Shown here: positions 36,614-45,474 of the stretch, in pieces
Numbering within the stretch: the stretch's first letter is position 1
Layout of the letters: every line of letters begins with the position of its first letter
From: Mycolicibacterium moriokaense
GTDB lineage: Bacteria; Actinomycetota; Actinomycetes; Mycobacteriales; Mycobacteriaceae
Direction of reading: 5' to 3'
Length of the DNA stretch: 64,000 nt
Assembly: GCF_003201655.1 (NCBI RefSeq)
Contig: NZ_QJJU01000003.1
Span: 62,001 to 126,000, forward strand
Translations under genes and position numbers: made by a program
Notes under the pieces: generated by a model
What the model was told of the DNA's origin: nothing
The model's database searches: none
Seen by the model: the letters and a program-made list of their open reading frames with translations, nothing else

Positions 36614-37455
36614 GGTGCGCTCGACTCGCCGTCCTCGACGAAATCCCTTGGCTTCAAGCCTGACTCGATGAGCTTTCTTCGGCGCTCCTGAACGTCTGTC
36701 GCCGCACCGACCATGTTCGTCAGGATGTGACTGACCTGTAGGTGCACGCGCATGCCCATGAGCTCGTACGCGCGTTTCACGCTGTTCTTCACCGCCATCG
36801 ACGTGGTCAGCGGTATCTGGCCGATCTTGCGGGCCATCTCCTCGACGGTTTCCTCGAGTTGGTCACGCGGCACCACCTTGTTGAGCAGTCCCCACTCGAG
36901 CGCCTCCTGCGCGGAAAGCGTCGGCGCCAGCAGGAGCCAGTCCATGGTGCGATGCCAGTTCATCAGCAGCCACGGCTCGATCATGGTGTGACCACCGGGC
37001 TCGCCGAGGCTTTGTGCGAGCGGCATCTGGAAGTACGCGTCCTCGGATGCGACGCAGAAATCGGTGAGCAGACCCAGGTAGATGCCGCCGCCCATGCAGT
37101 AGCCGTGGATCTGCGAGATCGTCGGCTTCGGGAACTCCCACAGGTACAGCGTCGGCCACAGGAACAGATCGGCGGTTCCCTTGTACAGGTCCTCGAACGT
37201 GTCGCCGAAGTCCGGGTAGGGGTTCTCGTCGGGACCCCAGCGCGCCACGTGCCCTCCGCAGAATCCCTTCCCGTTGGCCTTGAGGATCACCACCTTGATC
37301 TCTTTGTCACGGTCAGCCTCGCGAAGGCAGGCGTCGACTTCCTGCACCAGCGTTGCGTCTTTGGTGTTGGCCTTGTCGGGCCGGTTCAGGATGATCCGCG
37401 CGATCGGCGGTTCCCGCTCATAGATGACCGATTCGAGCTCACGCCGCTCCGTCAT
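36610..37455 (-). CDS. crotonase (enoyl-CoA hydratase/isomerase) family protein
   Basis: 281 aa. The crotonase fold is clear: PPIARIILNRPDKANTKDAT, VVILKANGKGFCGGHVARWG and the oxyanion-hole IHGYCMGGGIYLGLLTDF. The two Glu residues of classical hydratases are not at their usual places: the CEL position is IYL here, and PE..LG is PLAQSLGEPGGHT. The reaction may therefore differ from simple hydration (for example C-C bond hydrolysis or isomerisation). It is close to the paralogue at 44599-45465 and is the last gene of the leftward FadE-FadE-CaiB run. Confidence 0.85.
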   Translation of the reverse strand: MTERRELESVIYEREPPIARIILNRPDKANTKDATLVQEVDACLREADRDKEIKVVILKANGKGFCGGHVARWGPDENPYPDFGDTFEDLYKGTADLFLWPTLYLWEFPKPTISQIHGYCMGGGIYLGLLTDFCVASEDAYFQMPLAQSLGEPGGHTMIEPWLLMNWHRTMDWLLLAPTLSAQEALEWGLLNKVVPRDQLEETVEEMARKIGQIPLTTSMAVKNSVKRAYELMGMRVHLQVSHILTNMVGAATDVQERRRKLIESGLKPRDFVEDGESSAP

Positions 37456-37467
37456 TGGGCTCTCCTT

Positions 37468-38688
37468 TTAGAGAATCGCGCCGCTGTCCTTGGCCGCCGA
37501 GATGTCGTCCCAGTCGAGGTCGAGTTCCAACAGGATCTCCTCGGTGTGCTGTCCATGTTCCGGAGCGCGCGCGGGCGGCGGCGGTGTTTCGTTGAATTGC
37601 ACTGGCGCGGCCACGATCTGGTATGCAACGCCCTGGTCGTCGACGTTGGCGATGGTGTAGCCGTTCGGCTCGACCTGAGGATCGTGCAGGGTCTCCTTCG
37701 GTGTTGCCAACGCAGCCCACACGCCTGGTTCGTCGGCGAGCACCTTGTGCCAGTGCGCGAGGTCCTGGCCCGCGATCGCCTCCCCGACAAGCGCGGTCGC
37801 CTCCGCGGCGTTGGCGATCAGATTGCTCGAAGGGACGAATCGTTCGTCGGTGGCGAGCTCAGGCAGGCCGATCCGTTCGCAGAAGCCTGCCCAGAAGCGA
37901 TCGGGCTGCAGGAAGACCAACTGGATCCACCTGTTGTCACGCGTCTTGTACCGATTGACAAGAGGGTTGATCGCCAGCCCTGGCGGCGCGCCGGGGATAC
38001 CGTCGATGTCGAAGAGGTCGGCCACCGATATCGACGGCGCGATGCTCCACATCGCCTGGGCCAACAGTGATGAGTCGACGATTGACGGTTCGCCCGTGCG
38101 TTCCCGATTGAAGAGCGCTGCGCACACGCCGCCCGCAAGGGTGATCCCACCCTGCAAGTCTCCGAAACCCGGGCCCTGCACGGCAGGCGTCTCGGTCCCG
38201 AACGGTGTCATCGTGTACGACACCCCGCCGCGAGACAGATACGTCGCCGCGTCGAATCCGCCCTTGTTGGCATCGGGTCCGCGAACTCCTGTCCCGGTGC
38301 CGCGGGCGATGATGATGTTCGGATTGAACGAGCGGATATCCTCGACCGTCAGCCGCGCTCTTTCCAGCGGGGCTGGCAGCCAGTTGGTCAAGAACACGTC
38401 GGCGGTGGCGAGCAGACGACCGAGGAACTCTCGGCCGGTGTCGGATTTGATGTCGATCGCGATGCTGCGCTTGCCGCGGTTCCCGATTTCCAGGATGAAG
38501 TCGACGTCGGCCCTAGCGTTCTGCCGGGTGAAGCCGCCAATCACCAGCGCGCGACCGGGGTCACCGCCCTTCACGTCCTCCACCTTGATCACGTCCGCGC
38601 CCCAGTCCGCCAGTGCTGCACCGGCAGACGGTACGTACGTCCACGATGCCAGCTCGACGACGCGCACTCCGCGCAAAACCCCGGACAT
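37468..38688 (-). CDS. type III CoA-transferase (CaiB/BaiF family)
   Basis: 406 aa. The N-terminus GVRVVELASWTYVPSAGAAL then ADWGADVIKVEDVKGGDPGR is the CoA-binding start of the family. The catalytic Asp is in SIVDSSLLAQAMWS. IIARGTGTGVRGPDANKGGF and TLAGGVCAALFNRERTG are further family motifs. It should move CoA between two carboxylic acids and so activate the pathway acid without ATP. It sits 15 bases after the acyl-CoA dehydrogenase gene and 12 before the crotonase. Confidence 0.88.
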   Translation of the reverse strand: MSGVLRGVRVVELASWTYVPSAGAALADWGADVIKVEDVKGGDPGRALVIGGFTRQNARADVDFILEIGNRGKRSIAIDIKSDTGREFLGRLLATADVFLTNWLPAPLERARLTVEDIRSFNPNIIIARGTGTGVRGPDANKGGFDAATYLSRGGVSYTMTPFGTETPAVQGPGFGDLQGGITLAGGVCAALFNRERTGEPSIVDSSLLAQAMWSIAPSISVADLFDIDGIPGAPPGLAINPLVNRYKTRDNRWIQLVFLQPDRFWAGFCERIGLPELATDERFVPSSNLIANAAEATALVGEAIAGQDLAHWHKVLADEPGVWAALATPKETLHDPQVEPNGYTIANVDDQGVAYQIVAAPVQFNETPPPPARAPEHGQHTEEILLELDLDWDDISAAKDSGAIL

Positions 38689-38703
38689 TGCAAAGCCCTT
38701 TCG

Positions 38704-39789
38704 TTAGCTGGACACGGCCGTCGCCAGTTGCCTGCCGACCGCCTGCAGGTACCTATCGGAGCTGCCGCCAAAGGCGCTCCAACCGAGCAACCGCTTGAGG
38801 TAGAGGTGGGCGTCGTGCTCCCACGTGTAGCCGATGCCGCCGAAAACCTGGATCGCTGTGTCGGCGACGCCGGCCAGTTGGCCCGCGAATGCCTTGGCGC
38901 GCACCGCGGCCAGATGGCGCTCCGCGGGTTGTGCGGCATCCGCCGTCCACAAGGCGTGCAGGACGCCGCTGCGCGCGAGTTCGACAGTCTCGTACATGTC
39001 GACGCACATGTGCTGGACCGCCTGGAAGCTCCCGATGGGCTGATCGAACTGCCGTCGCACCTTGGCGTACTCAATGGCAAGGTTCATCACCGCGGTCGCG
39101 GCGCCCAATGCGTCGGCCGCGTAGGCGATCAGCACGTCGTCAACGAGCCCGCCGATGTCCTCCGCGGACGGGGACGCGAGCCGCTGCGCAGCGACATCGT
39201 CGAACGCAACAGTGAACAGCTTGCGCGTCGGATCCACGTGCGTCTGCTCGGTCACGGATACCCCGGGCGCGGTGGAATCGATCGCAAAGAGTCCTGTGGC
39301 GTGACCGTCGTCGGCGAGTACCAGCACGACCCCGGCGGCCGCCGCGTCCGGCAGCGCCGAGACCTCGCCGCGCAGCACCCCGCCATCGGCGGTCGGTCGA
39401 GGCCCCGTCAGCGGGCCGACCGTCGCGACCGTGGAACCGTCGGCGAGACCGGTCAACAGCGAGGCCGCGTCCGGCTCGGGAACCAGTCGCGTCAGCGCGC
39501 GCGCCGACGCCACCGCGGTCGACAGCCACGGACCGGGATGCAGTGCGGCGCCGAGTTCCTCGGCCACAACGCCTGCCTCGACCATGGTCATGCCCGATCC
39601 GCCGAACTCCTGGGGTACGAGCACGCCGGTGGCGCCAAGGTCGGCCAACCCGCCCCACACCTCGCGGGTGGTGCCGGTCGGATCTTCCAGCATCGGCCGC
39701 ACATGGGTTGTCAGACTTGCCTTTTCAGCAAGAAAGCGGCGCACGGTGTCACGCAGCGCCACCTGCTCATCGGTGAGCTCGAGGTTCAT
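38704..39789 (-). CDS. acyl-CoA dehydrogenase, subunit with catalytic Glu
   Basis: 361 aa from ATG 39789 (MNLELTDEQVALRDTVRRFL). FAD/acyl-CoA dehydrogenase fold with LVPQEFGGSGMTMVEAGVVA, RRQFDQPIGSFQAVQHM and GGIGYTWEHDAHLYLKRLLG. The Glu of TWE is the place of the base in the FadE26/FadE28-like subunits of heterotetrameric sterol enzymes. It overlaps the partner gene by 4 bases (ATGA). An alpha2beta2 enzyme for a bulky, steroid- or terpenoid-like acyl-CoA is inferred. Confidence 0.87.
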   Translation of the reverse strand: MNLELTDEQVALRDTVRRFLAEKASLTTHVRPMLEDPTGTTREVWGGLADLGATGVLVPQEFGGSGMTMVEAGVVAEELGAALHPGPWLSTAVASARALTRLVPEPDAASLLTGLADGSTVATVGPLTGPRPTADGGVLRGEVSALPDAAAAGVVLVLADDGHATGLFAIDSTAPGVSVTEQTHVDPTRKLFTVAFDDVAAQRLASPSAEDIGGLVDDVLIAYAADALGAATAVMNLAIEYAKVRRQFDQPIGSFQAVQHMCVDMYETVELARSGVLHALWTADAAQPAERHLAAVRAKAFAGQLAGVADTAIQVFGGIGYTWEHDAHLYLKRLLGWSAFGGSSDRYLQAVGRQLATAVSS

Positions 39790-40934
39790 TGGCGGGGCAA
39801 CCCGAGGACGCGCGTCGCGGTGACGCTCTTGTTGATTTGTGTGGTGCCGCCCGCGATCGTCAAGGAGCGCGACGTCAAACGACGGTCCGACCACCGTCGG
39901 TTGCTGCCGAGTACGTCGAACGCCAACGCGGCAAGCTCCTGACCGGCCTCTGCCCACACGCTCTTGGCCAGGCTGGCCGACCCGAGCGCGTCGCCGCCGT
40001 GCAGCGTCGCCGAGATCGACCGTTGGCAGAGCACCTCCAGGTACTTGATGCGAACCGCCACCTCGCCGAGGCGGCGCAACATCGCGCTGTCCTCGAGCAC
40101 CGGCCTTCCGTCGACCTCGCAGTCGGTCAGGTCGGTCACCAGATCCTGCAACTGCACCTCTAGCTGCGCATATAGCCGGGCCGCTCCGGCACGTTCGTGG
40201 CTCAACGTGGTGGTGGCCACGTTCCACCCTCCGTTCAGCGGGCCCAACAGCGCGTCGGCGGGCACCCGCACGTCGTTGAAGAACACCTCGGCGAAGTCGG
40301 CGTCGCCGTTCAACGTCACGAGTGGACGTGCCTCGATGCCTGCCAGCGCCATGTCGACGATCAGGCACGAGATGCCCTTGTGCTTGGGCGCGCCGAGGTC
40401 GGTGCGCACGTAGAGCTGACACCAATCGGCACGATGGCCCAGCGACGTCCAGATCTTCTGGCCGTTGACGACGTACTCGTCGCCGTCCAGCACCGCCCGG
40501 GTGCGCAGAGACGCAAGGTCAGACCCGGCTTCCGGCTCCGACATACCCTGGCACCAGATGTCGTCGGCGCGCACCATACGGGGGAGCAGCTCGCGCTTCT
40601 GGGAATCCGTGCCGAACTGCATGATTGCAGGCGCGATGTTGTTCATCCCGATCACGTTGAGCGGCACCGGCGCCCGTGCATGGATGGTTTCCTCCGCGTA
40701 CGCGAGCTGCTCGAGTACGGTGGCCCCGCGGCCGCCGTACTCCTGCGGCCATGACACCGCGCCCCAGCCGGCGTCGGCAAGGGCGGCGTCCCACCCACGC
40801 AGCGTTTCGAACGTGGCGGGGTCGCGGCCACGCCGTCGCCCCGCGGCGACCACCTCATCGGTCAGGTTCGCGGCCAACCAGGCGCGCAGCTCCTTACGGA
40901 ACTGTTCGACCTCTGGCGGGTATGAGAAGTCCAC
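39786..40934 (-). CDS. acyl-CoA dehydrogenase, partner subunit
   Basis: 382 aa. MDFSYPPEVEQFRKELRAWL, VSWPQEYGGRGATVLEQLAY, WCQGMSEPEAGSDLASLRTR and the ending GGTTQINKSVTATRVLGLPR define an acyl-CoA dehydrogenase. The C-terminal EGT base position is GGT here, so this subunit probably lacks its own catalytic base, as in two-subunit mycobacterial FadE pairs. It is first in the leftward operon. The gap upstream holds site b of the shared operator motif. Confidence 0.87.
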   Translation of the reverse strand: MDFSYPPEVEQFRKELRAWLAANLTDEVVAAGRRRGRDPATFETLRGWDAALADAGWGAVSWPQEYGGRGATVLEQLAYAEETIHARAPVPLNVIGMNNIAPAIMQFGTDSQKRELLPRMVRADDIWCQGMSEPEAGSDLASLRTRAVLDGDEYVVNGQKIWTSLGHRADWCQLYVRTDLGAPKHKGISCLIVDMALAGIEARPLVTLNGDADFAEVFFNDVRVPADALLGPLNGGWNVATTTLSHERAGAARLYAQLEVQLQDLVTDLTDCEVDGRPVLEDSAMLRRLGEVAVRIKYLEVLCQRSISATLHGGDALGSASLAKSVWAEAGQELAALAFDVLGSNRRWSDRRLTSRSLTIAGGTTQINKSVTATRVLGLPRQ

Positions 40935-40967
40935 GTTGTCCTGTCGAAAGGGGCCAAAAGCGTTTCT

Positions 40968-40985
40968 TTATAATTTTAGGTAGTA
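40968..40985. promoter_or_regulatory. operator-like inverted repeat, site b
   Basis: TTATAATTTTAGGTAGTA, a weaker match to TTRCTAAAATRGYAA (read on the reverse strand). A perfect -10 hexamer TATAAT lies inside it at 40969-40974 for the rightward direction. Just downstream is GCTGCA-N8-TGCAGC at about 40993-41012. The site lies between the leftward FadE operon and the rightward SDR operon. Confidence 0.5.
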
Positions 40986-41165
40986 TAGCTACCGCTGCAG
41001 TTACAGTTGCAGCAATGTTGCCGGACAACTTCGTGGATGGGTTTTCGATGGTGTGCCCCTGTGTCCAAGCCGGGTCGGCTCCTCGAAGGTCCTCCGAGAT
41101 AAGGGTATTGACGGGCGGCCGCACTGCGGCTCACTGGTGTTGACAGTGGAGAGAAAGGACCGGCA

Positions 41166-42032
41166 ATGGGCAGGGTAACGGGCAAGGTGGCGCTGGTCAG
41201 CGGAGCGGCGCGCGGCCAGGGGCGGTCACACGCGAGGTTGTTGGCCGCTGAGGGCGCCGACATCATCGCCGTGGACATCTGCGAAGACATCGAGACGAAC
41301 GACTACCCGCTCGCACGGCCCGAGGACCTCGACGAGACGGCCCGGCTGGTCGAGAAAGAGGGCCAGCGCGCGTTCACCGAGATCGCCGACGTCCGCGACC
41401 GTGCGGCATTGTCGGCTGCGATCGATCGCGGCGTCGAGGAGTTCGGCCAGCTCGACATCGTGGTAGCCAATGCAGGCATCTGTCCGATGACCGCCGGGCT
41501 TCCGCCGCAGGCGTTCGTCGACGCGGTCGACGTGGACCTGGTCGGCGTGATGAACCTGATTCACGCCAGCATGAAGCACCTGCACGCGGGCGCGTCGATC
41601 ATCGCGACGGGATCGGTTGCCGCCTTCATGGCGACGGCGGTCAACACCAGCGGGATGGACGGCGGACCCGGCGGCGCCGGGTATGCCTTCGCCAAACAGG
41701 TTGTCGCACACTATGTCAACGACCTCGCCAGGACCCTGGCGCCGGAGCAGATCCGCGTGAATGCGGTTCACCCGACGAACGTCAATACCGACATGCTGCA
41801 CAGTCGGCCCATGTACAAGGCGTTCCGGCCGGATCTGGAGAACCCGACTCGTGAGGACGCCGAAGTCGTGTTCCCGGTAATCCAGGGGATGCCGATTCCC
41901 TACGTCGAACCCGAGGACATCAGCGAAGCCGTGTTGTTTCTGGCGAGCGACGCGGCCCGCTACGTCACCGGCCAGCAGCTCCGGGTCGACGCGGGTGGCT
42001 TCCTGAAGATCAAGCCGTGGTCAGGGCCGTAG
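41166..42032 (+). CDS. mycofactocin-coupled SDR oxidoreductase
   Basis: 288 aa. The start KVALVSGAARGQGRSHARLL and ADIIAVDICEDIETNDYPLA is the signature of the mycofactocin-linked SDR group, which keeps its NAD bound and passes electrons to the peptide-derived cofactor mycofactocin. NAG (VVANAGICPM), catalytic Ser (ATGSVAAF) and YAFAK (YxxxK) are present, with the family's extra loop. It likely oxidises a secondary alcohol. It heads the rightward operon to 47010. GAGAGAAAGGA precedes ATG 41166. Confidence 0.9.
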   Translation: MGRVTGKVALVSGAARGQGRSHARLLAAEGADIIAVDICEDIETNDYPLARPEDLDETARLVEKEGQRAFTEIADVRDRAALSAAIDRGVEEFGQLDIVVANAGICPMTAGLPPQAFVDAVDVDLVGVMNLIHASMKHLHAGASIIATGSVAAFMATAVNTSGMDGGPGGAGYAFAKQVVAHYVNDLARTLAPEQIRVNAVHPTNVNTDMLHSRPMYKAFRPDLENPTREDAEVVFPVIQGMPIPYVEPEDISEAVLFLASDAARYVTGQQLRVDAGGFLKIKPWSGP

Positions 42033-42053
42033 GGCGTAAAGAGGAGTAGTGAC

Positions 42054-42362
42054 ATGCCCAGAGGGATCATCTACGTGGAGACGATGCCGGCCTCGCCGGA
42101 CAGAGAAGCGGAGTACCACAAGTGGTACAACGACACGCATCTGGAGCAGATCCTCGAGGTGGACGGGATCGTTTCGGCGCGCCGGTTCGCACCGACGGAC
42201 GGCAATGGCCCGTTCATCGCGATCTACGAGCTTGACTGCGACGACCTCGATGCTGCCGCGCAGCAGATGGGGAAGCGCGAGCTGACCGGCCTCGACAACA
42301 TCGCCATGGACCCCAAGCCGATTCCCCACGTGTACCGCGAGATCGGGTCGCTCGGACCGTGA
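42054..42362 (+). CDS. small EthD-like dimeric alpha-beta barrel protein
   Basis: 102 aa: MPRGIIYVETMPASPDREAE then YHKWYNDTHLEQILEVDGIV, with SARRFAPTDGNGPFIAIYEL. The YHxWYNxTHL motif is typical of the EthD/DUF4286-like ferredoxin-fold group often encoded inside catabolic operons. The role is unknown; relatives are needed for some P450 or oxygenase pathways. Its stop overlaps the next start by 4 bases (GTGA). Confidence 0.75.
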   Translation: MPRGIIYVETMPASPDREAEYHKWYNDTHLEQILEVDGIVSARRFAPTDGNGPFIAIYELDCDDLDAAAQQMGKRELTGLDNIAMDPKPIPHVYREIGSLGP

Positions 42363-43339
42363 CGCTTCCTGCCGACGTTCAGCGGCGCATCTACGCACTG
42401 ATGGTCGTGATGAAGGCCGCCGACGACCGCTTGTCCAAGGGCATCGGCACCGGCGAGTTCATGTGTGTGTACTGGCCGTCGCGCGGCCAGGAGGCCATCG
42501 CTGCGGCGATGGGTGTCACGCTGCGCGACGACGATCAGCTGGTCACGACCTACCGCGGGCTGCACGACCTGATCGGCAAAGGCGTTCCGCTGGAAGAGAT
42601 CTACGGCGAGATGATGGGCCGCACCGTCGGCGCTAGCCGCGGCAAGGGCGGCACCATGCACATCGCCAAACCCGAAAAGGGCGTCATGCTGTCGACCGGG
42701 ATCGTCGGAGCCGGACCGCCGGTGGCCGTTGGGCTGGCGATGGCGGCCAAGCGCAAGGGCCTTGACCGCGTCACCGTGGTGAGCTTCGGCGACGGAGCCA
42801 CGAACACCGGCTCGTTCCACGAGGCGGCGAACATGGCAGCACTGTGGGATCTGCCGGTCGTGTTCGTCTGCCAGAACAACATGTACGCGGAGATGACGCC
42901 GACGACGGACACGATGAAGCTCGAGCAGGTCGCCGACAGGGCGGCCGGCTACGGGATGCCGGGCATGCGTGTCGACGGCAACGACCCGCTGGCCGTCGCG
43001 TCGGTGCTCGCCGAGGCGATTGGCAAGGCGCGCAACGGCGACGGTCCGACGTTCATCGAGTGCGTGACGTTCCGCTTCCGTGGGCACTACTTCGGCGACC
43101 GGATGCCATACATCCCCAAAGAGCAACTGGCAGAGGCGATGGCGGCCGATCCCGTGCCGCGGTTCCGGAAGCGGCTCATTGACGACGGCGTTTGCACCGA
43201 CGACGAGCTGAACGGAATCGACGAAGGGGCGTTGATCTCGGTTGAGTCGGCGCTGAAGGCGGTTCTGAGCGCCGAGGCTCCTTCGATCGAGGAACTCGAC
43301 CGAGACGTCTACGCGACCCCGATCCGCTACCCGGTCTGA
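42359..43339 (+). CDS. TPP-dependent dehydrogenase E1 component, alpha subunit
   Basis: 326 aa, GTG start. YWPSRGQEAIAAAMG, SRGKGGTMHIAKPEKG and the thiamine-binding stretch VVSFGDGATNTGSFHEAANM then ALWDLPVVFVCQNN identify the alpha subunit of a pyruvate/acetoin/branched-chain-type 2-oxoacid dehydrogenase E1. HYFGDRMPYIP near the end is also typical. It works with the beta subunit immediately downstream. Acetoin dehydrogenase is one close possibility; the substrate is not certain. Confidence 0.88.
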   Translation: MTLPADVQRRIYALMVVMKAADDRLSKGIGTGEFMCVYWPSRGQEAIAAAMGVTLRDDDQLVTTYRGLHDLIGKGVPLEEIYGEMMGRTVGASRGKGGTMHIAKPEKGVMLSTGIVGAGPPVAVGLAMAAKRKGLDRVTVVSFGDGATNTGSFHEAANMAALWDLPVVFVCQNNMYAEMTPTTDTMKLEQVADRAAGYGMPGMRVDGNDPLAVASVLAEAIGKARNGDGPTFIECVTFRFRGHYFGDRMPYIPKEQLAEAMAADPVPRFRKRLIDDGVCTDDELNGIDEGALISVESALKAVLSAEAPSIEELDRDVYATPIRYPV

Positions 43340-43347
43340 GGAAGATC

Positions 43348-44346
43348 ATGGACGAGAAAGAGATGTCGATGCGCGAGGCACTCAGCCTCGCGCTCGATCA
43401 GGCGATGGCCGCCGACGACCGGGTATTCCTGCTCGGTGAGGACATCGCCGACCCCGGTGCATCCGGCCCGACCGCCGGCCTATCGACGAAGTACGGCCAT
43501 GACCGCGTACTGGACACCCCGATCTCTGAGGCGGCGATCGTGGGCGCCGCGATCGGTGCGGCGATCGACGGGCTGATTCCGGTGGCCGAGATCATGATCA
43601 TGGACTTCATCGGAATCGCGGCCGACCAGCTGATCAACAACGCGGCGAAGCTTCGCTTCATGACGGCAGGCCGGACGACGGCGCCCATCACCGTGCGCAC
43701 CCAGGTCTACGGCGGGCTGGCAACCGGCGCAACGCATTCGCAGACCCTCGAGGCCTGGTTCATGCACATTCCAGGGATGAAGGTGATCGTGCCGTCCACT
43801 CCGCGTGACGGCAAGGGCCTGCTGACATCGGCGATCTTCGACCCGGATCCCTGCCTGTTCGTCGAGACGATCCGTCTGCAGGGCCAAAAGGGCCTTGTTC
43901 CAACCGATCCCGGCTTCTCGATCCCGCTCGGTCAGGCCGACATCAAACGGCCAGGCACCGACGTCACTCTGATCAGCTACGGGCGCAGCGTGCACGAATC
44001 GCTGGCAGCCGCCAACGCGCTACAGGAACAAGGGGTGAGCGCCGAGGTCGTCGATCTGCGCACACTGGTACCGCTGGACATCGAGACGATTGTCGAATCG
44101 GTGCGGCGCACTGGCCGGGCAGTGGTGGTGCACGACGCGGTTCAATTCGCCGGTCCTGGAGCCGAGATCGTCGCGACGCTGCAGTCGGAGTGCTTCAGCG
44201 CTCTTGCCGCCCCCATCGAGCGAGTCGGAGCCCGATTCGTCCCGACCCCTGCGGCCGCCGTGCTCGAAGCGACGATCTACCCGTCGTCGGCGCGCATCGT
44301 CGCGGCCGCGCAGCGCACGCTTGACAAAGCGGGAGTCGATGGCTGA
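43348..44346 (+). CDS. TPP-dependent dehydrogenase E1 component, beta subunit
   Basis: 332 aa. MSMREALSLALDQAMAADDR, VFLLGEDIADPG, LDTPISEAAIVGAAIGAAID and HSQTLEAWFMHIPGMKVIVP are classic E1-beta motifs. The C-terminal transketolase domain includes DVTLISYGRSVHESLAAAN and EVVDLRTLVPLDIETIVESV. It is separated from E1-alpha by eight bases, and its end overlaps the lipoyl gene by eight, so all three are cotranslated. Confidence 0.9.
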   Translation: MDEKEMSMREALSLALDQAMAADDRVFLLGEDIADPGASGPTAGLSTKYGHDRVLDTPISEAAIVGAAIGAAIDGLIPVAEIMIMDFIGIAADQLINNAAKLRFMTAGRTTAPITVRTQVYGGLATGATHSQTLEAWFMHIPGMKVIVPSTPRDGKGLLTSAIFDPDPCLFVETIRLQGQKGLVPTDPGFSIPLGQADIKRPGTDVTLISYGRSVHESLAAANALQEQGVSAEVVDLRTLVPLDIETIVESVRRTGRAVVVHDAVQFAGPGAEIVATLQSECFSALAAPIERVGARFVPTPAAAVLEATIYPSSARIVAAAQRTLDKAGVDG

Positions 44347-44593
44347 CTTCATCATTCGTATCCCACGCACGTCGGTCGCCGTATCGGAGGCCGAACTGAC
44401 TGAGCTGCTGGTGGAGGACGGCCAACACGTCGAGGAAGGCACCCCGATCTTCACCGTGGCCACCGAGAAGGTGGAGCAGGAGATCGAGGCGGGCGCGTCG
44501 GGCACGGTGCAGTGGACGGGCGAAATCGGGACCACCTACGACATCGGCGCCGAAATCGGACTGATTGTGTCATCAACAAGCACGGAAAGGTAA
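44339..44593 (+). CDS. stand-alone lipoyl (biotinyl/lipoyl attachment) domain protein
   Basis: 84 aa: MADFIIRIPRTSVAVSEAEL, LLVEDGQHVEEGTPIFTVAT, then EKVEQEIEAGASGTVQ. The Lys of TEKVEQ is the expected lipoylation site at the hairpin tip. There is only the lipoyl domain, with no peripheral-subunit-binding or acyltransferase domain as in a full E2. It presumably carries the acyl or hydroxyethyl group from the E1 pair encoded just before it. No E2 core or E3 gene is in the window. Confidence 0.85.
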   Translation: MADFIIRIPRTSVAVSEAELTELLVEDGQHVEEGTPIFTVATEKVEQEIEAGASGTVQWTGEIGTTYDIGAEIGLIVSSTSTER

Positions 44594-44598
44594 GACAT

Positions 44599-45465
44599 AT
44601 GGATCTCAACGAGACCCGCGAACGGATCATCTTCGAAAAGAACGGGCCCATCGCGACGATCACGCTGAACTGGCCGGAGAAGGCCAACGCGCAGGACCAG
44701 AAGCAGGTCGAGGAGATCGACGACGCGCTGCGGAACGCAGACCGCGACTACGACATCAAGGTGCTTGTCCTGAAGGCCAACGGAAAAGGCTTCTGCTCGG
44801 GGCATGCCATCGGCAACAACTCGGTGGACTATCCGGAATTCGTCGAAGGCTTCAAAGCCACTGGCACGCCGTGGAAGCCGCAGACCGACCTGTTCGTGAA
44901 GCCGATTCTGAACCTGTGGGAGTTCTCTAAGCCGACGATCTCCGCGATCAACGGCTACTGCGTCGGCGGCGGTACCCACTACGGGCTCATCACCGACATC
45001 GTGATCGCGGCCGACGATGCCTACTTCTCCTACCCGCCGCTCCAAGGGTTCGGGATGCCCTCGGGGGAGTGCTCGATCGAGCCGTGGGTCTTCATGAACT
45101 GGCGCCGCGCCGCCTACTACCTGTTCACCGCCCAGGTGATCGACGCCAAGAAGGCGTTGGAGGTCGGGCTGGTCAACGAGGTGGTTCCGCTTGACGAACT
45201 CAATGATCGCGTCGACGCCATCGCCCGCCACGTCGCCCAGGCGCCGCTGACGACACTGCTGGCGACCAAGGCGAACCTCAAGCGCGCCTGGGAGCTGATG
45301 GGCATGCGGGTGCACTGGCAGAGCTCCAACGACCTCGTCGCGCTGGCCTCGCTCAGCTCGGATGTGCAGGCCCTGATTCAGCGGGTGTTCGCGGAAAAGA
45401 TCCTGCCGTCGGAGATGGCGGAGCGGCAGGCCGCCGCATCCAAGGACGGCGCAGCTGCGACATAG
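44599..45465 (+). CDS. crotonase family protein (paralogue of 36610-37455)
   Basis: 288 aa from ATG 44599. KNGPIATITLNWPEKANAQD, VLVLKANGKGFCSGHAIGNN and INGYCVGGGTHYGLITDIVI give the fold and oxyanion hole. As in its paralogue the two classical Glu positions are changed (THY for CEL; PPLQGFGMPSGECSIEP for PE..LG..PG). The GHAIGNN/GHVARW His and nearby acids could serve instead. It lies between the lipoyl gene and an acyl-CoA synthetase in the rightward operon. Confidence 0.86.
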   Translation: MDLNETRERIIFEKNGPIATITLNWPEKANAQDQKQVEEIDDALRNADRDYDIKVLVLKANGKGFCSGHAIGNNSVDYPEFVEGFKATGTPWKPQTDLFVKPILNLWEFSKPTISAINGYCVGGGTHYGLITDIVIAADDAYFSYPPLQGFGMPSGECSIEPWVFMNWRRAAYYLFTAQVIDAKKALEVGLVNEVVPLDELNDRVDAIARHVAQAPLTTLLATKANLKRAWELMGMRVHWQSSNDLVALASLSSDVQALIQRVFAEKILPSEMAERQAAASKDGAAAT

Positions 45466-45474
45466 GCAGACCCC

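Noticed and set aside
38728-39942. 404-codon forward frame opposite the acyl-CoA dehydrogenase genes
   Set aside because: Shadow frame; both reverse genes are complete, overlap by ATGA and carry family motifs.
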